NCBI RefSeq assembly: GCF_040687965.1
Contig: NZ_CP156084.1
Span: forward strand, 2,356,501-2,420,500
Origin: Methylocystis echinoides
Lineage (GTDB): Bacteria > Pseudomonadota > Alphaproteobacteria > Rhizobiales > Beijerinckiaceae
Direction: 5' to 3'
DNA length: 64,000 nt
Below are positions 48,675 through 57,296 of this stretch, one piece after another. The notes beneath the pieces are model-generated. The model had not been told where the DNA came from. It was given only the letters and a program-made list of their open reading frames with translations, and made no database searches. Within the stretch, counting starts at the first letter, position 1. Each line of letters starts with the position of its first letter. The position numbers were made by a program, and so were the translations under genes.

Positions 48675-49697
48675 ATGATCAATCTGCAACGATTGTCCCG
48701 GTTCGCAGGGAATCTCGCAGCTCGCGGACCGATTTACGCGCAAATTGCCTATTCGATCGACTCTGCCGCTCCATTGGGAGGAGAAGCCAACTGGAATTTT
48801 TGGACGAAACAGTCGCCGGTCGGGCTTCGGTTCGCTCGTTCCTATCCACTGAAATCCACACGAGAGAAATATCTAACGTCGATGCTTAAGGCGGACCATG
48901 CATCAGGAATCGAAGCGCATTACGATGTTTCGAATGATTTTTACGCTTTATTCCTCGATAAGAAATACAGGTTCTACACCTGCGCCGAATTTCAAAACGG
49001 TGAAGATACGCTAGAGAAGGCCCAAGAGAGAAAAGCTGAACATATTCGCTCACTTCTCGATCTGGAAGGAGACGAAAAAATTCTGGAGCTGGGGTGTGGT
49101 TGGGGCTCGATGCTCAAATTCTTGCGCGACCGTGGGCATCGAGGCCACTTGAAGGGCGTCACGCTATCCAAGGAACAGCTGAGTTACGTCAAGGACACGC
49201 TCGGCCTTGATGCGTCTTTGTCGGATTTTGTTACAGATCCATTTGAAGGTGCGCCTTACGACCGAATCTACTCGATCGGCGCTATTGAACATGTAAAGCC
49301 TGACGAGCTGGAGGGCTTGTATCAGAAGATTTATGACGCTCTTAGGCCAGGAGGTCTCTCGGTGCATCAATTCTTCTCGCTGGAGCTCGAGCCATACCCC
49401 AGCGCAATGGTGGCGTCACAGCTATTTTTTCCAGGATCTCTCCTTGTTATGCACGACGTCCATGTCAAAGCCGCAGAGAAGGCCGGTTTCACGGTGAGAC
49501 GCGACTCAATTCATGATTATAGACCCACCCTGAGAGCGTGGTACGAAAGGCTTACTGGAAAACAAGAAGAAGCGCTGAAGTTGGTCGATCTGCGAACGTA
49601 TAACCGCTATATGATCTTCTTCCCGGTTTCATGGCTGTTTTTTCAGCTGGAAGAAGCCAAGCTGCATAGAATTGTTTTGGAGAAACCTGTTTCGTGA
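48675..49697 (+). CDS. cyclopropane-fatty-acyl-phospholipid synthase-like methyltransferase
   Basis: 340 residues. A short N-terminal part is followed by G-I-E-A-H-Y-D-V-S-N-D-F-Y (about 75-87), the hallmark of cyclopropane synthases and related mycolic-type methyltransferases, then the SAM motif I-L-E-L-G-C-G-W-G-S-M (about 138-148) and I-G-A-I-E-H-V (about 203-209). It should transfer a methyl or methylene from SAM to an unsaturated acyl chain; product unknown. Several usual CFA motifs are altered (H-Q-F-F-S where H-T-I is common), so it may act on another lipid. GAGG seven bases before the ATG favours 48675 over 48606. Codon use is less GC-rich than in all neighbours, suggesting recent transfer. 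Confidence 0.82.
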   Translation: MINLQRLSRFAGNLAARGPIYAQIAYSIDSAAPLGGEANWNFWTKQSPVGLRFARSYPLKSTREKYLTSMLKADHASGIEAHYDVSNDFYALFLDKKYRFYTCAEFQNGEDTLEKAQERKAEHIRSLLDLEGDEKILELGCGWGSMLKFLRDRGHRGHLKGVTLSKEQLSYVKDTLGLDASLSDFVTDPFEGAPYDRIYSIGAIEHVKPDELEGLYQKIYDALRPGGLSVHQFFSLELEPYPSAMVASQLFFPGSLLVMHDVHVKAAEKAGFTVRRDSIHDYRPTLRAWYERLTGKQEEALKLVDLRTYNRYMIFFPVSWLFFQLEEAKLHRIVLEKPVS

Positions 49698-49714
49698 ACG
49701 GGAACGAGTGAATC

Positions 49715-49739
49715 AGCCGAACGCATAAAAGGTTCGGCT
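49715..49739 (+). terminator. terminator after the cyclopropane-synthase-like gene
   Basis: Eight-base stem AGCCGAAC / GTTCGGCT (49715-49722 and 49732-49739) with a nine-base A-rich loop, 18 bases after the stop. Only two T residues follow the stem core. Confidence 0.6.
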
Positions 49740-49900
49740 TGGATGTCGGGTCGGATGGAAACACGCCGGCCGAGCCGTCAGAGCGCGAGAGGATCCCCGA
49801 AGAGCGGGGAAATGGGCGCGCGAGTGCGCAACAAATTCCGACGTTCAGCCGGGCCGCTCCGGCTCTGGGACATTATCAGACGGGACGCGCTTGATTTCTA

Positions 49901-49977
<77 letters not shown>

Positions 49978-50332
49978 GCGCGGCGCGTTGTTCGCGCGAG
50001 GACTGCGGGATAGGGCAGCCGCAGACCAATGTCAAGGCGGTTCGACTCGGATGCGGCGGGGGTCGTGAACGCGCGGGCAGGTCAACCGCCAGGAGCCCGG
50101 CCATGCTGAAAATCGTGGGAAAGGCCGGGCGCCCGACTCGCCCGGGCGTGCGCGCCGTCCCTTCGGAGCGGGCCATCGGACAGGCCGCGCGAACCGGCCG
50201 GAAGCCAAAAAAGTTGAACGCTCTCCGACCGCGACATAAGACAAGGAACGCGTTTCGGGTCCAGACGCAGGGCGGGGCTCCGGGACCATCCAAGGCCTTT
50301 CAGGCCGCTCAACCCGTGAAAGGCTGTGTCGC
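49978..50332. other. gap between tRNA-Asp and sdhE
   Basis: 355 bases. It must contain the tRNA promoter (minus strand) and the sdhE promoter (plus). A 102-codon plus-strand frame from 50103 and a 76-codon minus-strand frame are Arg/Pro/Gly-rich with no family features and overlap sdhE; both are rejected. The recG gene often seen here in relatives is absent. Confidence 0.45.
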
Positions 50333-50605
50333 TTGGACGATCTCGACATCCGCCGCCGGCGCATCAGGGTTCGCGCCTGGCGGCGCGGCATGCGCGAACT
50401 CGACATTTTGATGGGCGGCTTCGTCGACGCCCGAGTCGACGCGCTGGCGGAGCCGGAACTCGTCGAACTGGAGGCGCTGCTCGATCTGCCCGACGCCGAG
50501 CTCTTGAGCTGGCTCGCCGGCGGCGCGCCGCCGCCGCCCGAGCGGGACACGGCCCTACTTAGAGCCATTATCGCCTTCCACACCCACGACGGACCCATCC
50601 ATTGA
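50333..50605 (+). CDS. sdhE: succinate dehydrogenase assembly factor SdhE
   Basis: 90 residues, TTG start. R-R-R-R-I-R-V-R-A-W-R-R-G-M-R-E-L-D-I-L-M-G-G-F (about 7-30) is the SdhE/SDHAF2 signature, with the R-G-x-x-E core that helps insert FAD covalently into the SdhA flavoprotein. The following helices (E-P-E-L-V-E-L-E-A-L-L-D-L-P-D-A-E-L-L-S-W-L) complete the five-helix fold. No ATG or GTG is available in frame upstream, so TTG (or a CTG three codons earlier) must serve. Its stop overlaps the mfd start (ATTGA), the usual pairing in alphaproteobacteria. Confidence 0.9.
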   Translation: MDDLDIRRRRIRVRAWRRGMRELDILMGGFVDARVDALAEPELVELEALLDLPDAELLSWLAGGAPPPPERDTALLRAIIAFHTHDGPIH

Positions 50606-53600
50606 ACAAGGCGGCAGCGAAGACGAAAGGCGCGGCCGGCGCGCTCGAGACGGCGCGCGCGCGCCTCGCCGGGGGCGAGCGGCTGCTGTTCTCCCGCGCG
50701 CCGGAGGGGTTCGACGCCTTTCTCTGCGCCGATCTCGCCCGGGCGCTGGCGCGCGAGGCGGAGGGGCGCCCAGCCGTCTTCGTCCATGTCGCGCGCGACG
50801 CCGCCCGCTCGGCCGCCTTCCGCGAAGCGCTGCGCTTCGCCAATCCCGAGGTCGAGGTCCTCGACGTCCCGGGCTGGGACTGCCAGCCCTACGACCGCGT
50901 CTCGCCCCACGCCGGCATTGTCGCGCGCCGCATGACGGCGCTGTCCCGACTCGCCCGCGCCAGCTCCTCGGCCGAGCGCCCGCGCATCGTGACGGCCACG
51001 GCGGATTGCCTGCTGCAACGCGTCCCGCCGAGGAAGATGATCGCCGCGGAAAGCTTTTCGGCGGCGCCCGGCAATGTGGTTAAGCTCGACGAATTGGCCC
51101 ACTGGCTGGAGGCCAATGGCTTTTTGCGCGCCAGCACCGTGCGCGAAACCGGCGAATACGCCCAGCGCGGCGGTCTGATCGATCTTTTTCCGCCCGGCCT
51201 GCCGGCCCCGATCCGTCTCGACTTCTTCGGCGATACGCTTGAATCGATCCGCAGCTTCGATCCCGAGACTCAGCGCGCCACGGGCCAGCTTCGCGCGCTC
51301 GACCTCACGCCGATGAGCGAATTGCGGCTCACGAGCGACACGATGCGCCGCTTCCGTCAAAATTACGCGGCGCGCTTCGGGGGACAGACGCGGGGCGACG
51401 CGCTCTACGAGGCGGTGAGCGAAGGCCGGCGCTATCACGGCATGGAGCATTGGCTGCCGCTCTTCTACGATCGGATGGATACGCTCTTCGATTATCTCGG
51501 CGACGCGCCGCTGATGTTCGACGCGCTCGTCGAGGAGTCGGCGGGCGAGCGCTTGAAGCAGATCGCGGATTATTACGACGCGCGCAAGGAAGCCAACGAC
51601 CTCGATCCGGCGAATTCCAGCTACAAACCCCTCGAGCCCGGCGCGCTTTATCTCACGGGCGAGGAATGGCGGGACGCCCTTTCGGCGCGCGGCGCGGCGC
51701 ATTTCTCGCCTTTCGCCTCGGAGAGCGCCGACGCCATCGATTGCGGCGTCGCGCCCGGCCGCGACTTCGCGCCGGAGCGTAATGAGCCAGAGGTCAATGT
51801 GTTTCAAGCGGCGGCGGATCACGTGCAGGCGCTGCGCGGCGCCGGCAAGACCGTGATTGTCGCGGGCTGGTCCGACGGCTCCTGCGAACGTCTCGGCCAT
51901 GTGCTGCAGGAACACGGCCTGCGCGACCTACGCCCCGTCGCTTCGCTTCCGGCCGCGCTGGGGCAGGGCGCGGACAAGGGCCTGGGCGGGCTCGCGCTCG
52001 CCGTGCTCGGCGTCGAACATGGCTTCGAGACCGACCATTACGCCTTGGTCGGCGAACAGGACATTCTGGGCGACCGTCTGGTGCGCCGCCGCCGCAAGCG
52101 CAAGGCGACCGAGAATCTGCTCGGCGAAGTCGCGGCGCTCACGGCAGGCGATCTCGTGGTTCACGTCGACCACGGCATCGGCCGCTTCGTCGGGCTCGAG
52201 ACGATCGCCGCCGCCGGCGCGCCGCATGACTGTCTCGAGCTGCATTACGCCGGCGGCGACAAGCTTTATCTGCCGGTCGAGAACATCGAGCTTCTCACCC
52301 GCTACGGCGGCGAGGACGCCGAGGCGCAGCTCGACAAGTTAGGCGGCGTCGGCTGGCAGACGCGCAAGGCGCGGATGAAGAACCGCATCCGCGAAATGGC
52401 CAAAGGCCTCATCGCGATTGCGGCGCAGCGCCAGCTTCGGCAGGCGCCCAAGCTCGTTCCGCCGGAAGGCCTTTACGACGAATTCTGCGCGCGTTTCCCC
52501 TACGACGAGACCGAGGACCAGCTCGCGGCGATCGACGCGGTGCTCGACGATTTGTCCGCCGGCCGCCCGATGGATCGGCTGGTTTGCGGCGACGTCGGCT
52601 TCGGCAAGACGGAAGTCGCACTGCGCGCCGCCTTCTGCTCGGCGATCAACGGCAGGCAGGTCGCCGTCGTCGCGCCGACGACGTTGCTCGCGCGCCAGCA
52701 TTACCGAACCTTTTGCGCGCGTTTCGTGGGCCTGCCCATCAAGATCGGCCGGCTGTCGCGCATGGTGGGCGCCGCCGAGGCGCGCGAGACCAAGCGTGAG
52801 CTTGCCGAAGGCAAAATCGAGATTCTCATCGGCACGCATGCGGTCCTGGGCAAGGGCGTCAATTTCAGCGATCTCGGCCTCGTCATCATCGACGAGGAGC
52901 AGCATTTCGGCGTCGCGCACAAGGAGCGCCTGAAGGAGCTGCGCGCCGAAGTGCATGTGCTGACGCTCTCGGCGACGCCAATCCCTCGCACGCTGCAGCT
53001 CGCCATGACCGGCGTGCGCGAGCTCTCGCTCATCACAACGCCGCCGGTCGATCGCCTCGCGGTGCGCAGCTTCATCTCGCCCTTCGATCCTTTGATCGTC
53101 CGCGAGGCATTGTTGCGCGAGCGCTATCGCGGCGGACAGGCCTTCTTCGTCTGCCCCCGCATCGAGGATCTCGAAGAGGCGGCGGCCTTCCTGCGCGAGA
53201 ATGTGCCCGAGTCGAAATATGTCGTCGCCCATGGCCAGATGTCGGCGAGCGAGCTCGAAGACAAAATGTCGGCCTTCTACGACGGCAAATTCGACATTCT
53301 GCTCTCCACGACGATCGTCGAATCGGGTCTCGACATTCCGACCGCCAATACGCTCATCGTCTGGCGCGCGGACATGTTCGGCCTTGCGCAGCTTTATCAA
53401 CTGCGTGGCCGCGTCGGACGTTCGAAGACGCGCGCCTATGCGCTCTTCACCACGCCCGCGAACCGCACGATTACGCCCCAGGCGCAAAAGCGCCTCGAGG
53501 TGCTGCAAACGCTCGATACGCTCGGCGCGGGCTTCCAGCTGGCGAGCCACGATCTCGACATCCGCGGCGCCGGCAATCTGCTCGGCGAGGAGCAATCCGG

Positions 53601-54156
53601 CCATATCAAGGAAGTCGGCTACGAACTATATCAGCAGATGCTCGGCGATGCGATCGCCATGCTGAAGGCCGGCGTCGAAGAGCCCGAAGAGGAAGTCTGG
53701 TCGCCGACGATTGCGATCGGCGCGCCGGTCACCATTCCCGAAGACTACGTTCCCGATCTGACGCTGCGTCTGCAGCTTTATCGGCGCCTGTCTACCCTCG
53801 AAACCGATCAGGACATCGAGTCTTTCGCCGCCGAGATGATCGATCGCTTCGGCCCGATTCCGCCGGAAGTGGAGCAGCTCTTCGAAATCGTCGCCATCAA
53901 GGCCATGTGTCGCCGCGCTCATGTCGAAAAGGTCGACGCCGGACCCAAGGGCGTCATCATATCTTTCCGCGACAATCAATTCGCCAATCCGGCCGCGCTG
54001 GTGCGCTATGTCGCGGAGCAGGGGACACAGGCGAAGGTTCGCCCCGACATGCGCATCGTCTTCATCCGCGAATTCGAGACAATGAAGCAGCGCCTCGCTG
54101 GCACGCGCCGCATTCTGCGGGCGCTAGTCGATATAGCCGAGCAAAAAGCTTCGTAA
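50602..54156 (+). CDS. mfd: transcription-repair coupling factor
   Basis: Releases RNA polymerase stalled at DNA damage and recruits UvrA. 1184 residues, usual length, TTG start overlapping the sdhE stop. Order of domains: UvrB-like region (about 1-350, W-D-C-Q-P-Y-D-R-V-S-P at about 93-103), linker, CarD-like RNA polymerase interaction domain (about 510-580, G-D-L-V-V-H-V-D-H-G-I-G-R-F), helicase domain with Walker A C-G-D-V-G-F-G-K-T-E-V-A (about 663-674), D-E-E-Q in I-I-D-E-E-Q-H-F-G (about 763-771), S-A-T-P-I-P-R-T-L (about 794), Q-L-R-G-R-V-G-R (about 933-940), and the C-terminal TRCF domain. The 627-codon minus-strand frame is a shadow. Confidence 0.97.
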   Translation: MNKAAAKTKGAAGALETARARLAGGERLLFSRAPEGFDAFLCADLARALAREAEGRPAVFVHVARDAARSAAFREALRFANPEVEVLDVPGWDCQPYDRVSPHAGIVARRMTALSRLARASSSAERPRIVTATADCLLQRVPPRKMIAAESFSAAPGNVVKLDELAHWLEANGFLRASTVRETGEYAQRGGLIDLFPPGLPAPIRLDFFGDTLESIRSFDPETQRATGQLRALDLTPMSELRLTSDTMRRFRQNYAARFGGQTRGDALYEAVSEGRRYHGMEHWLPLFYDRMDTLFDYLGDAPLMFDALVEESAGERLKQIADYYDARKEANDLDPANSSYKPLEPGALYLTGEEWRDALSARGAAHFSPFASESADAIDCGVAPGRDFAPERNEPEVNVFQAAADHVQALRGAGKTVIVAGWSDGSCERLGHVLQEHGLRDLRPVASLPAALGQGADKGLGGLALAVLGVEHGFETDHYALVGEQDILGDRLVRRRRKRKATENLLGEVAALTAGDLVVHVDHGIGRFVGLETIAAAGAPHDCLELHYAGGDKLYLPVENIELLTRYGGEDAEAQLDKLGGVGWQTRKARMKNRIREMAKGLIAIAAQRQLRQAPKLVPPEGLYDEFCARFPYDETEDQLAAIDAVLDDLSAGRPMDRLVCGDVGFGKTEVALRAAFCSAINGRQVAVVAPTTLLARQHYRTFCARFVGLPIKIGRLSRMVGAAEARETKRELAEGKIEILIGTHAVLGKGVNFSDLGLVIIDEEQHFGVAHKERLKELRAEVHVLTLSATPIPRTLQLAMTGVRELSLITTPPVDRLAVRSFISPFDPLIVREALLRERYRGGQAFFVCPRIEDLEEAAAFLRENVPESKYVVAHGQMSASELEDKMSAFYDGKFDILLSTTIVESGLDIPTANTLIVWRADMFGLAQLYQLRGRVGRSKTRAYALFTTPANRTITPQAQKRLEVLQTLDTLGAGFQLASHDLDIRGAGNLLGEEQSGHIKEVGYELYQQMLGDAIAMLKAGVEEPEEEVWSPTIAIGAPVTIPEDYVPDLTLRLQLYRRLSTLETDQDIESFAAEMIDRFGPIPPEVEQLFEIVAIKAMCRRAHVEKVDAGPKGVIISFRDNQFANPAALVRYVAEQGTQAKVRPDMRIVFIREFETMKQRLAGTRRILRALVDIAEQKAS

Positions 54157-54291
54157 ACAATTGGCCACGCCGGGCTTGCGAAAGCGAGGCGCGACAATTG
54201 GCTTGGTGTTTTCGCCTTCTAGTCTGCTACACTTTGCCTTGCAAACGCCGCGCGACGGCTGTCGCAGCGACAACAAAATATTGGAGGGAGC

Positions 54292-55185
54292 ATGACCGGT
54301 CGGGCCTTTTCTGTGACGACGAGCTTTGCGGCGCTGGCGCTGGCGCTGGGTCTCATTTCGGCCCGCGCGGAAGATGTGGACCACAGCAAGATGGACCACG
54401 GCGCGATGGATCATTCCGCGCATGGCGCCGGGGCGACGCAATGGGCGGATCCCGGCAAGGCGCAGGCGACGCCCCCCGCAACGAGCGGAGAGGCGCCCAA
54501 GGCTGACGAACACGCGGGCCATCACGGCGGGGGCGCCGGCGGTGGCATGATGGGCGGCATGGGCGGCATGATGGGCGGCGGCATGAGCCATGGCGGCGGT
54601 TCAGGCGGCATGGATCACGGCGGCTCGGGCGGCGGCATGGGGGGCATGATGGGCGGCATGAGCCACGGCGGCGGCTCCGGCGGGATGGATCATGGCGGCT
54701 CGGGGGGCGGCATGGGCGGAATGGGCGGCATGATGCAGCACATGATGTGCGGCTTCACCGAACATCTCGAAGGCCGGCTCGCCTATCTGAAGGCCGAGTT
54801 GAAGCTCACCGACCAGCAGACGACGGCCTGGAGCAATTTTGCCGACGCTTGGCGCGCCGTGGCGCAGAAGGCCAAGGCCAAATGCGCAGCGACCGACGAC
54901 CGTCCCGACTCGTCCAGGCCGGCGGTGCTGCAAAAGCTCGACAAGATGGAAAACCATATGGCCGACCATCTCGACATCGTGCGCGCGCAGAAAGCCGCGA
55001 TCGAGCCGCTCTTCACCACGCTCTCGGACGAGCAGAAGAAAATCGCCAGCGAGACCATGACCAGCATGATGAAGGTCGGCATGTCGATGATGGGCGGCGG
55101 CATGGGCGGCATGATGGGTGGAATGGGCGGCATGATGGGCGGCATGAGCCATGGCGGCGGCAGCGGCGGCGGCATGCAGCACTGA
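54292..55185 (+). CDS. exported Met/His/Gly-rich LTXXQ protein
   Basis: 297 residues. Signal peptide 1-26 (A-R-A-E). A copper-type motif D-H-S-K-M-D-H-G-A-M-D-H-S follows (about 30-42), as in CopA/PcoE proteins. Residues about 75-148 are Gly/Met/His-rich and contain a 25-residue duplication. The middle (about 150-255) is a helical Spy/CpxP-like domain with L-T-D-Q-Q (about 172-176) and L-S-D-E-Q (about 244-248), the LTXXQ signature. A second Met/Gly-rich tail ends with His. It should bind copper in the periplasm and perhaps act as chaperone. GGAGGGAGC precedes the ATG. The multicopper oxidase gene lies convergently, so both may serve copper resistance. Confidence 0.8.
   Translation: MTGRAFSVTTSFAALALALGLISARAEDVDHSKMDHGAMDHSAHGAGATQWADPGKAQATPPATSGEAPKADEHAGHHGGGAGGGMMGGMGGMMGGGMSHGGGSGGMDHGGSGGGMGGMMGGMSHGGGSGGMDHGGSGGGMGGMGGMMQHMMCGFTEHLEGRLAYLKAELKLTDQQTTAWSNFADAWRAVAQKAKAKCAATDDRPDSSRPAVLQKLDKMENHMADHLDIVRAQKAAIEPLFTTLSDEQKKIASETMTSMMKVGMSMMGGGMGGMMGGMGGMMGGMSHGGGSGGGMQH
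54583..54732 (+). repeat. 75-base tandem duplication within the LTXXQ gene
   Basis: Two copies (54583-54657, 54658-54732) encoding nearly identical 25-residue units beginning M-S-H-G-G-G-S-G-G-M-D-H. Differences are mostly synonymous or single Met/Gly changes, so the duplication is fairly recent or kept uniform. Each copy adds Met and His ligands. Confidence 0.75.
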
Positions 55186-55232
55186 GTTAAAAACCAATGT
55201 CGACGCGCCGAGATAAATAAGCCGCCGACAAC

Positions 55233-55358
55233 GCCCCTCGTGCTTCGAGACGCCTGCTTCGCAGGCTCCTCAGCATGAGGGGCTTCTCCTTTTGCAAAAG
55301 TAACATAGGGCCTCATCCTGAGGAGCGCGCAACGCGCGCGTCTCGAAGGACGAGGCCC
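55233..55358. repeat. pair of inverted REP-like intergenic elements
   Basis: Two copies of a roughly 51-base element in opposite orientation (55233-55283 and 55308-55358), each partly palindromic, with the ends C-C-T-C-R-T and the core CTCGAAG / CTTCGAG. I recall similar elements between genes in Bradyrhizobium and related genomes, where they occur in many copies. Together they can form a long stem between the LTXXQ and multicopper oxidase genes, and may act as a bidirectional terminator. Confidence 0.7.
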
Positions 55359-55404
55359 CTTAAGCTCAGAACAATTGCTGATTTCCGGGCTCTTACTCGC
55401 GTTC

Positions 55405-57066
55405 TTACTCCACTGAAAACTCCCGCATCATGCCCATGTCCTCATGTTCGAGGTTGTGGCAGTGATACATGAAGCGGCCTTTGAAATCGCTGAAAGGCTT
55501 GGCGATGCGGATCGTCTCGCCATGCGCGACGAGCACCGTATCTTTCAGTCCGCTGTCGATGAGGCCCTCGCGGATCGTCGCATAGGCTTCGGGGTCATCG
55601 CCCTCATAGCTGCGGCTCAAAATCTCGAAGGGCTGGCCGTGCAGATGTATGGGATGGGCCATATTCATCATGCCCATCATCCCCATGCCGCCGCCCATCA
55701 TGCCGCCGCCCATTCCCATGCGGCGCATCCCCATGCCGCCCATGCCCCTGCCGCCCATTCCCATTCCCATTCCCATTCCCATGCCCATGCCCATGCCGCC
55801 GCCCTGCGCGTGGTAAATTTCGAAGAGCTGCACCGTATCAACGGGGATGCGCTCGATATCCATGACGTCGTCATGCCCATAGACGCGGCCATTCAGCATG
55901 ACGGCCATATGGCCCATGGATAATTCGATCGGCCGGGGCGTGTCGCGATTGGCGATGTCGTCGGGCCGATAGCGCCGGATCGTCGAGAGCTTCTCGGGCA
56001 GTTTGGGACTGTCGCTCACCGCGCGCGCGACAGTCGCCGTGAACAGCGGGTATTCGTCGCCAACGAAGAGGCCGCTTCCCATCATCCGCTGCGCCATGGG
56101 CGGCACGAGCCCCTCGAATGCGCCGCTGCGCATGACGAGTTTGGAGCCCACCGCGCGTCCGCTGAAGTCGACCCACAGATCGACGCGCTCGGCGGGGGCG
56201 AGCATCACATAAGGGCGCCGCTCCGGCTTCTCCAGGAGCCCGCCGTCGACGCCAATGACGGTCAGCGGCGTTCCGTCGTCCCAGAGCAGCTTGTAGATGC
56301 GCGCATTCGAGCCGTTGAGAATTCGGAACCGATAGGCGCGGCTGTCGACCTCCAGCCGAAAATCCGGCCGCCCGTTGACGAGAATTCGCTCGCCATAAAA
56401 GCCGAACATGTCGCGATGCATGCCGCCCCAATAGGCGAGCTGGTTATTGTCGTCGAAGGAACGGTCCTGGAGGACGAGGGGAATTTCATATGCGCCCGAG
56501 GGTAGGCCGAGCGCGCGCTCTTCCTCGTCCTCCACAATGAGGCCGCCGGCAAGCCCGTGATAGACCTGCGTCGCCGTCGTCTCATGCGTATGGGGATGAT
56601 AGAAATTGAGGCTCGCGCGATTGCGCACGTCGAATTCGTAGACATAAGTCTCGCCGGGCTCGATCGCGGCCATGGGGTGGCCGTCAGCCTCCATCGGGAC
56701 GTGCAGGCCGTGCCAATGGGTGATCGTCTGTTCCGGGAGCTCGTTGCGCAGCCGGAGGCGCACCCTCTGGCCTTTTACAAAGCGCATCAGCGGCCCAAGG
56801 TAGCTGTCGGGCATCGGCGTCAGCGTCTGGGGGGGACCGTTGAGCAGATTGCCGGCATAGCGCCAGACCTGGGTGGGTTTGCCGGGAAGAATCGGAACCT
56901 GGTCCCGGCGGCAGATGAGTTCGATGTCGACATCGGGCTTGAACGTCTCGCTCGCGGCGCGCGGCGCACGTCGGGCCGGGGTCTGCGCGAGACTGGTCGC
57001 CGACGCCGCGAGCGCCGCTCCAGACCACAGGAAGATACGTCGGTTGATCTCGAAGCTCTTGGCCAT
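55405..57066 (-). CDS. multicopper oxidase with Met-rich insert (CopA/CueO type)
   Basis: 553 residues. Twin-arginine signal I-N-R-R-I-F-L (7-13) with a hydrophobic core, so Tat export after folding. Three cupredoxin domains: H-W-H-G (117-120) and H-P-H-T-H (157-161) in the first; H-P-I-H-L-H-G (471-477) and H-C-H-N-L-E-H-E-D-M-G-M-M (535-547) in the last, giving all T1 and T2/T3 ligands (axial Met likely in D-M-G-M-M). Residues 422-469 are an almost pure Met/Gly insert just before the third copper box; such inserts bind Cu(I) in CueO. Probable periplasmic cuprous oxidase for copper tolerance. The gene is convergent with the LTXXQ gene and divergent from tonB. Confidence 0.93.
   Translation of the reverse strand: MAKSFEINRRIFLWSGAALAASATSLAQTPARRAPRAASETFKPDVDIELICRRDQVPILPGKPTQVWRYAGNLLNGPPQTLTPMPDSYLGPLMRFVKGQRVRLRLRNELPEQTITHWHGLHVPMEADGHPMAAIEPGETYVYEFDVRNRASLNFYHPHTHETTATQVYHGLAGGLIVEDEEERALGLPSGAYEIPLVLQDRSFDDNNQLAYWGGMHRDMFGFYGERILVNGRPDFRLEVDSRAYRFRILNGSNARIYKLLWDDGTPLTVIGVDGGLLEKPERRPYVMLAPAERVDLWVDFSGRAVGSKLVMRSGAFEGLVPPMAQRMMGSGLFVGDEYPLFTATVARAVSDSPKLPEKLSTIRRYRPDDIANRDTPRPIELSMGHMAVMLNGRVYGHDDVMDIERIPVDTVQLFEIYHAQGGGMGMGMGMGMGMGMGGRGMGGMGMRRMGMGGGMMGGGMGMMGMMNMAHPIHLHGQPFEILSRSYEGDDPEAYATIREGLIDSGLKDTVLVAHGETIRIAKPFSDFKGRFMYHCHNLEHEDMGMMREFSVE
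55754..55797 (-). repeat. hexanucleotide microsatellite in the multicopper oxidase gene
   Basis: About seven six-base units (CCCATT / CCCATG on the plus strand) coding for the Met-Gly run at about residues 424-438. Length changes by slippage would add or remove Met-Gly pairs without a frameshift. Confidence 0.7.
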
Positions 57067-57296
57067 TCAGTGCGTTCCCTCTCGCGGGCGTGGCCCGCTC
57101 TTTTTTATTAGCTGACTTGAATATAAGCATTCTCGCGGCCCCGGCGCCTGCGTCATAAGGCGGCATGGGCGCAGGCGCGCGCCGCAAAAAACCCCAGAAG
57201 GTTTGCGAATGGCGCGGGCTGTGGCACATTCGACCCCACGATTTCACCTTCGGCTGAGGTACGGGCGGCGGCAGGGTGAAGGGTTTCTCCTGCGAG

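Noticed and set aside
50103-50411. 102-codon plus-strand frame before sdhE
   Set aside because: Overlaps sdhE in another frame, low-complexity basic translation, no ribosome binding site.
50032-51915. 627-codon minus-strand open frame over sdhE and mfd
   Set aside because: Arg/Ala-rich translation without motifs; the plus strand encodes SdhE and Mfd beyond doubt.
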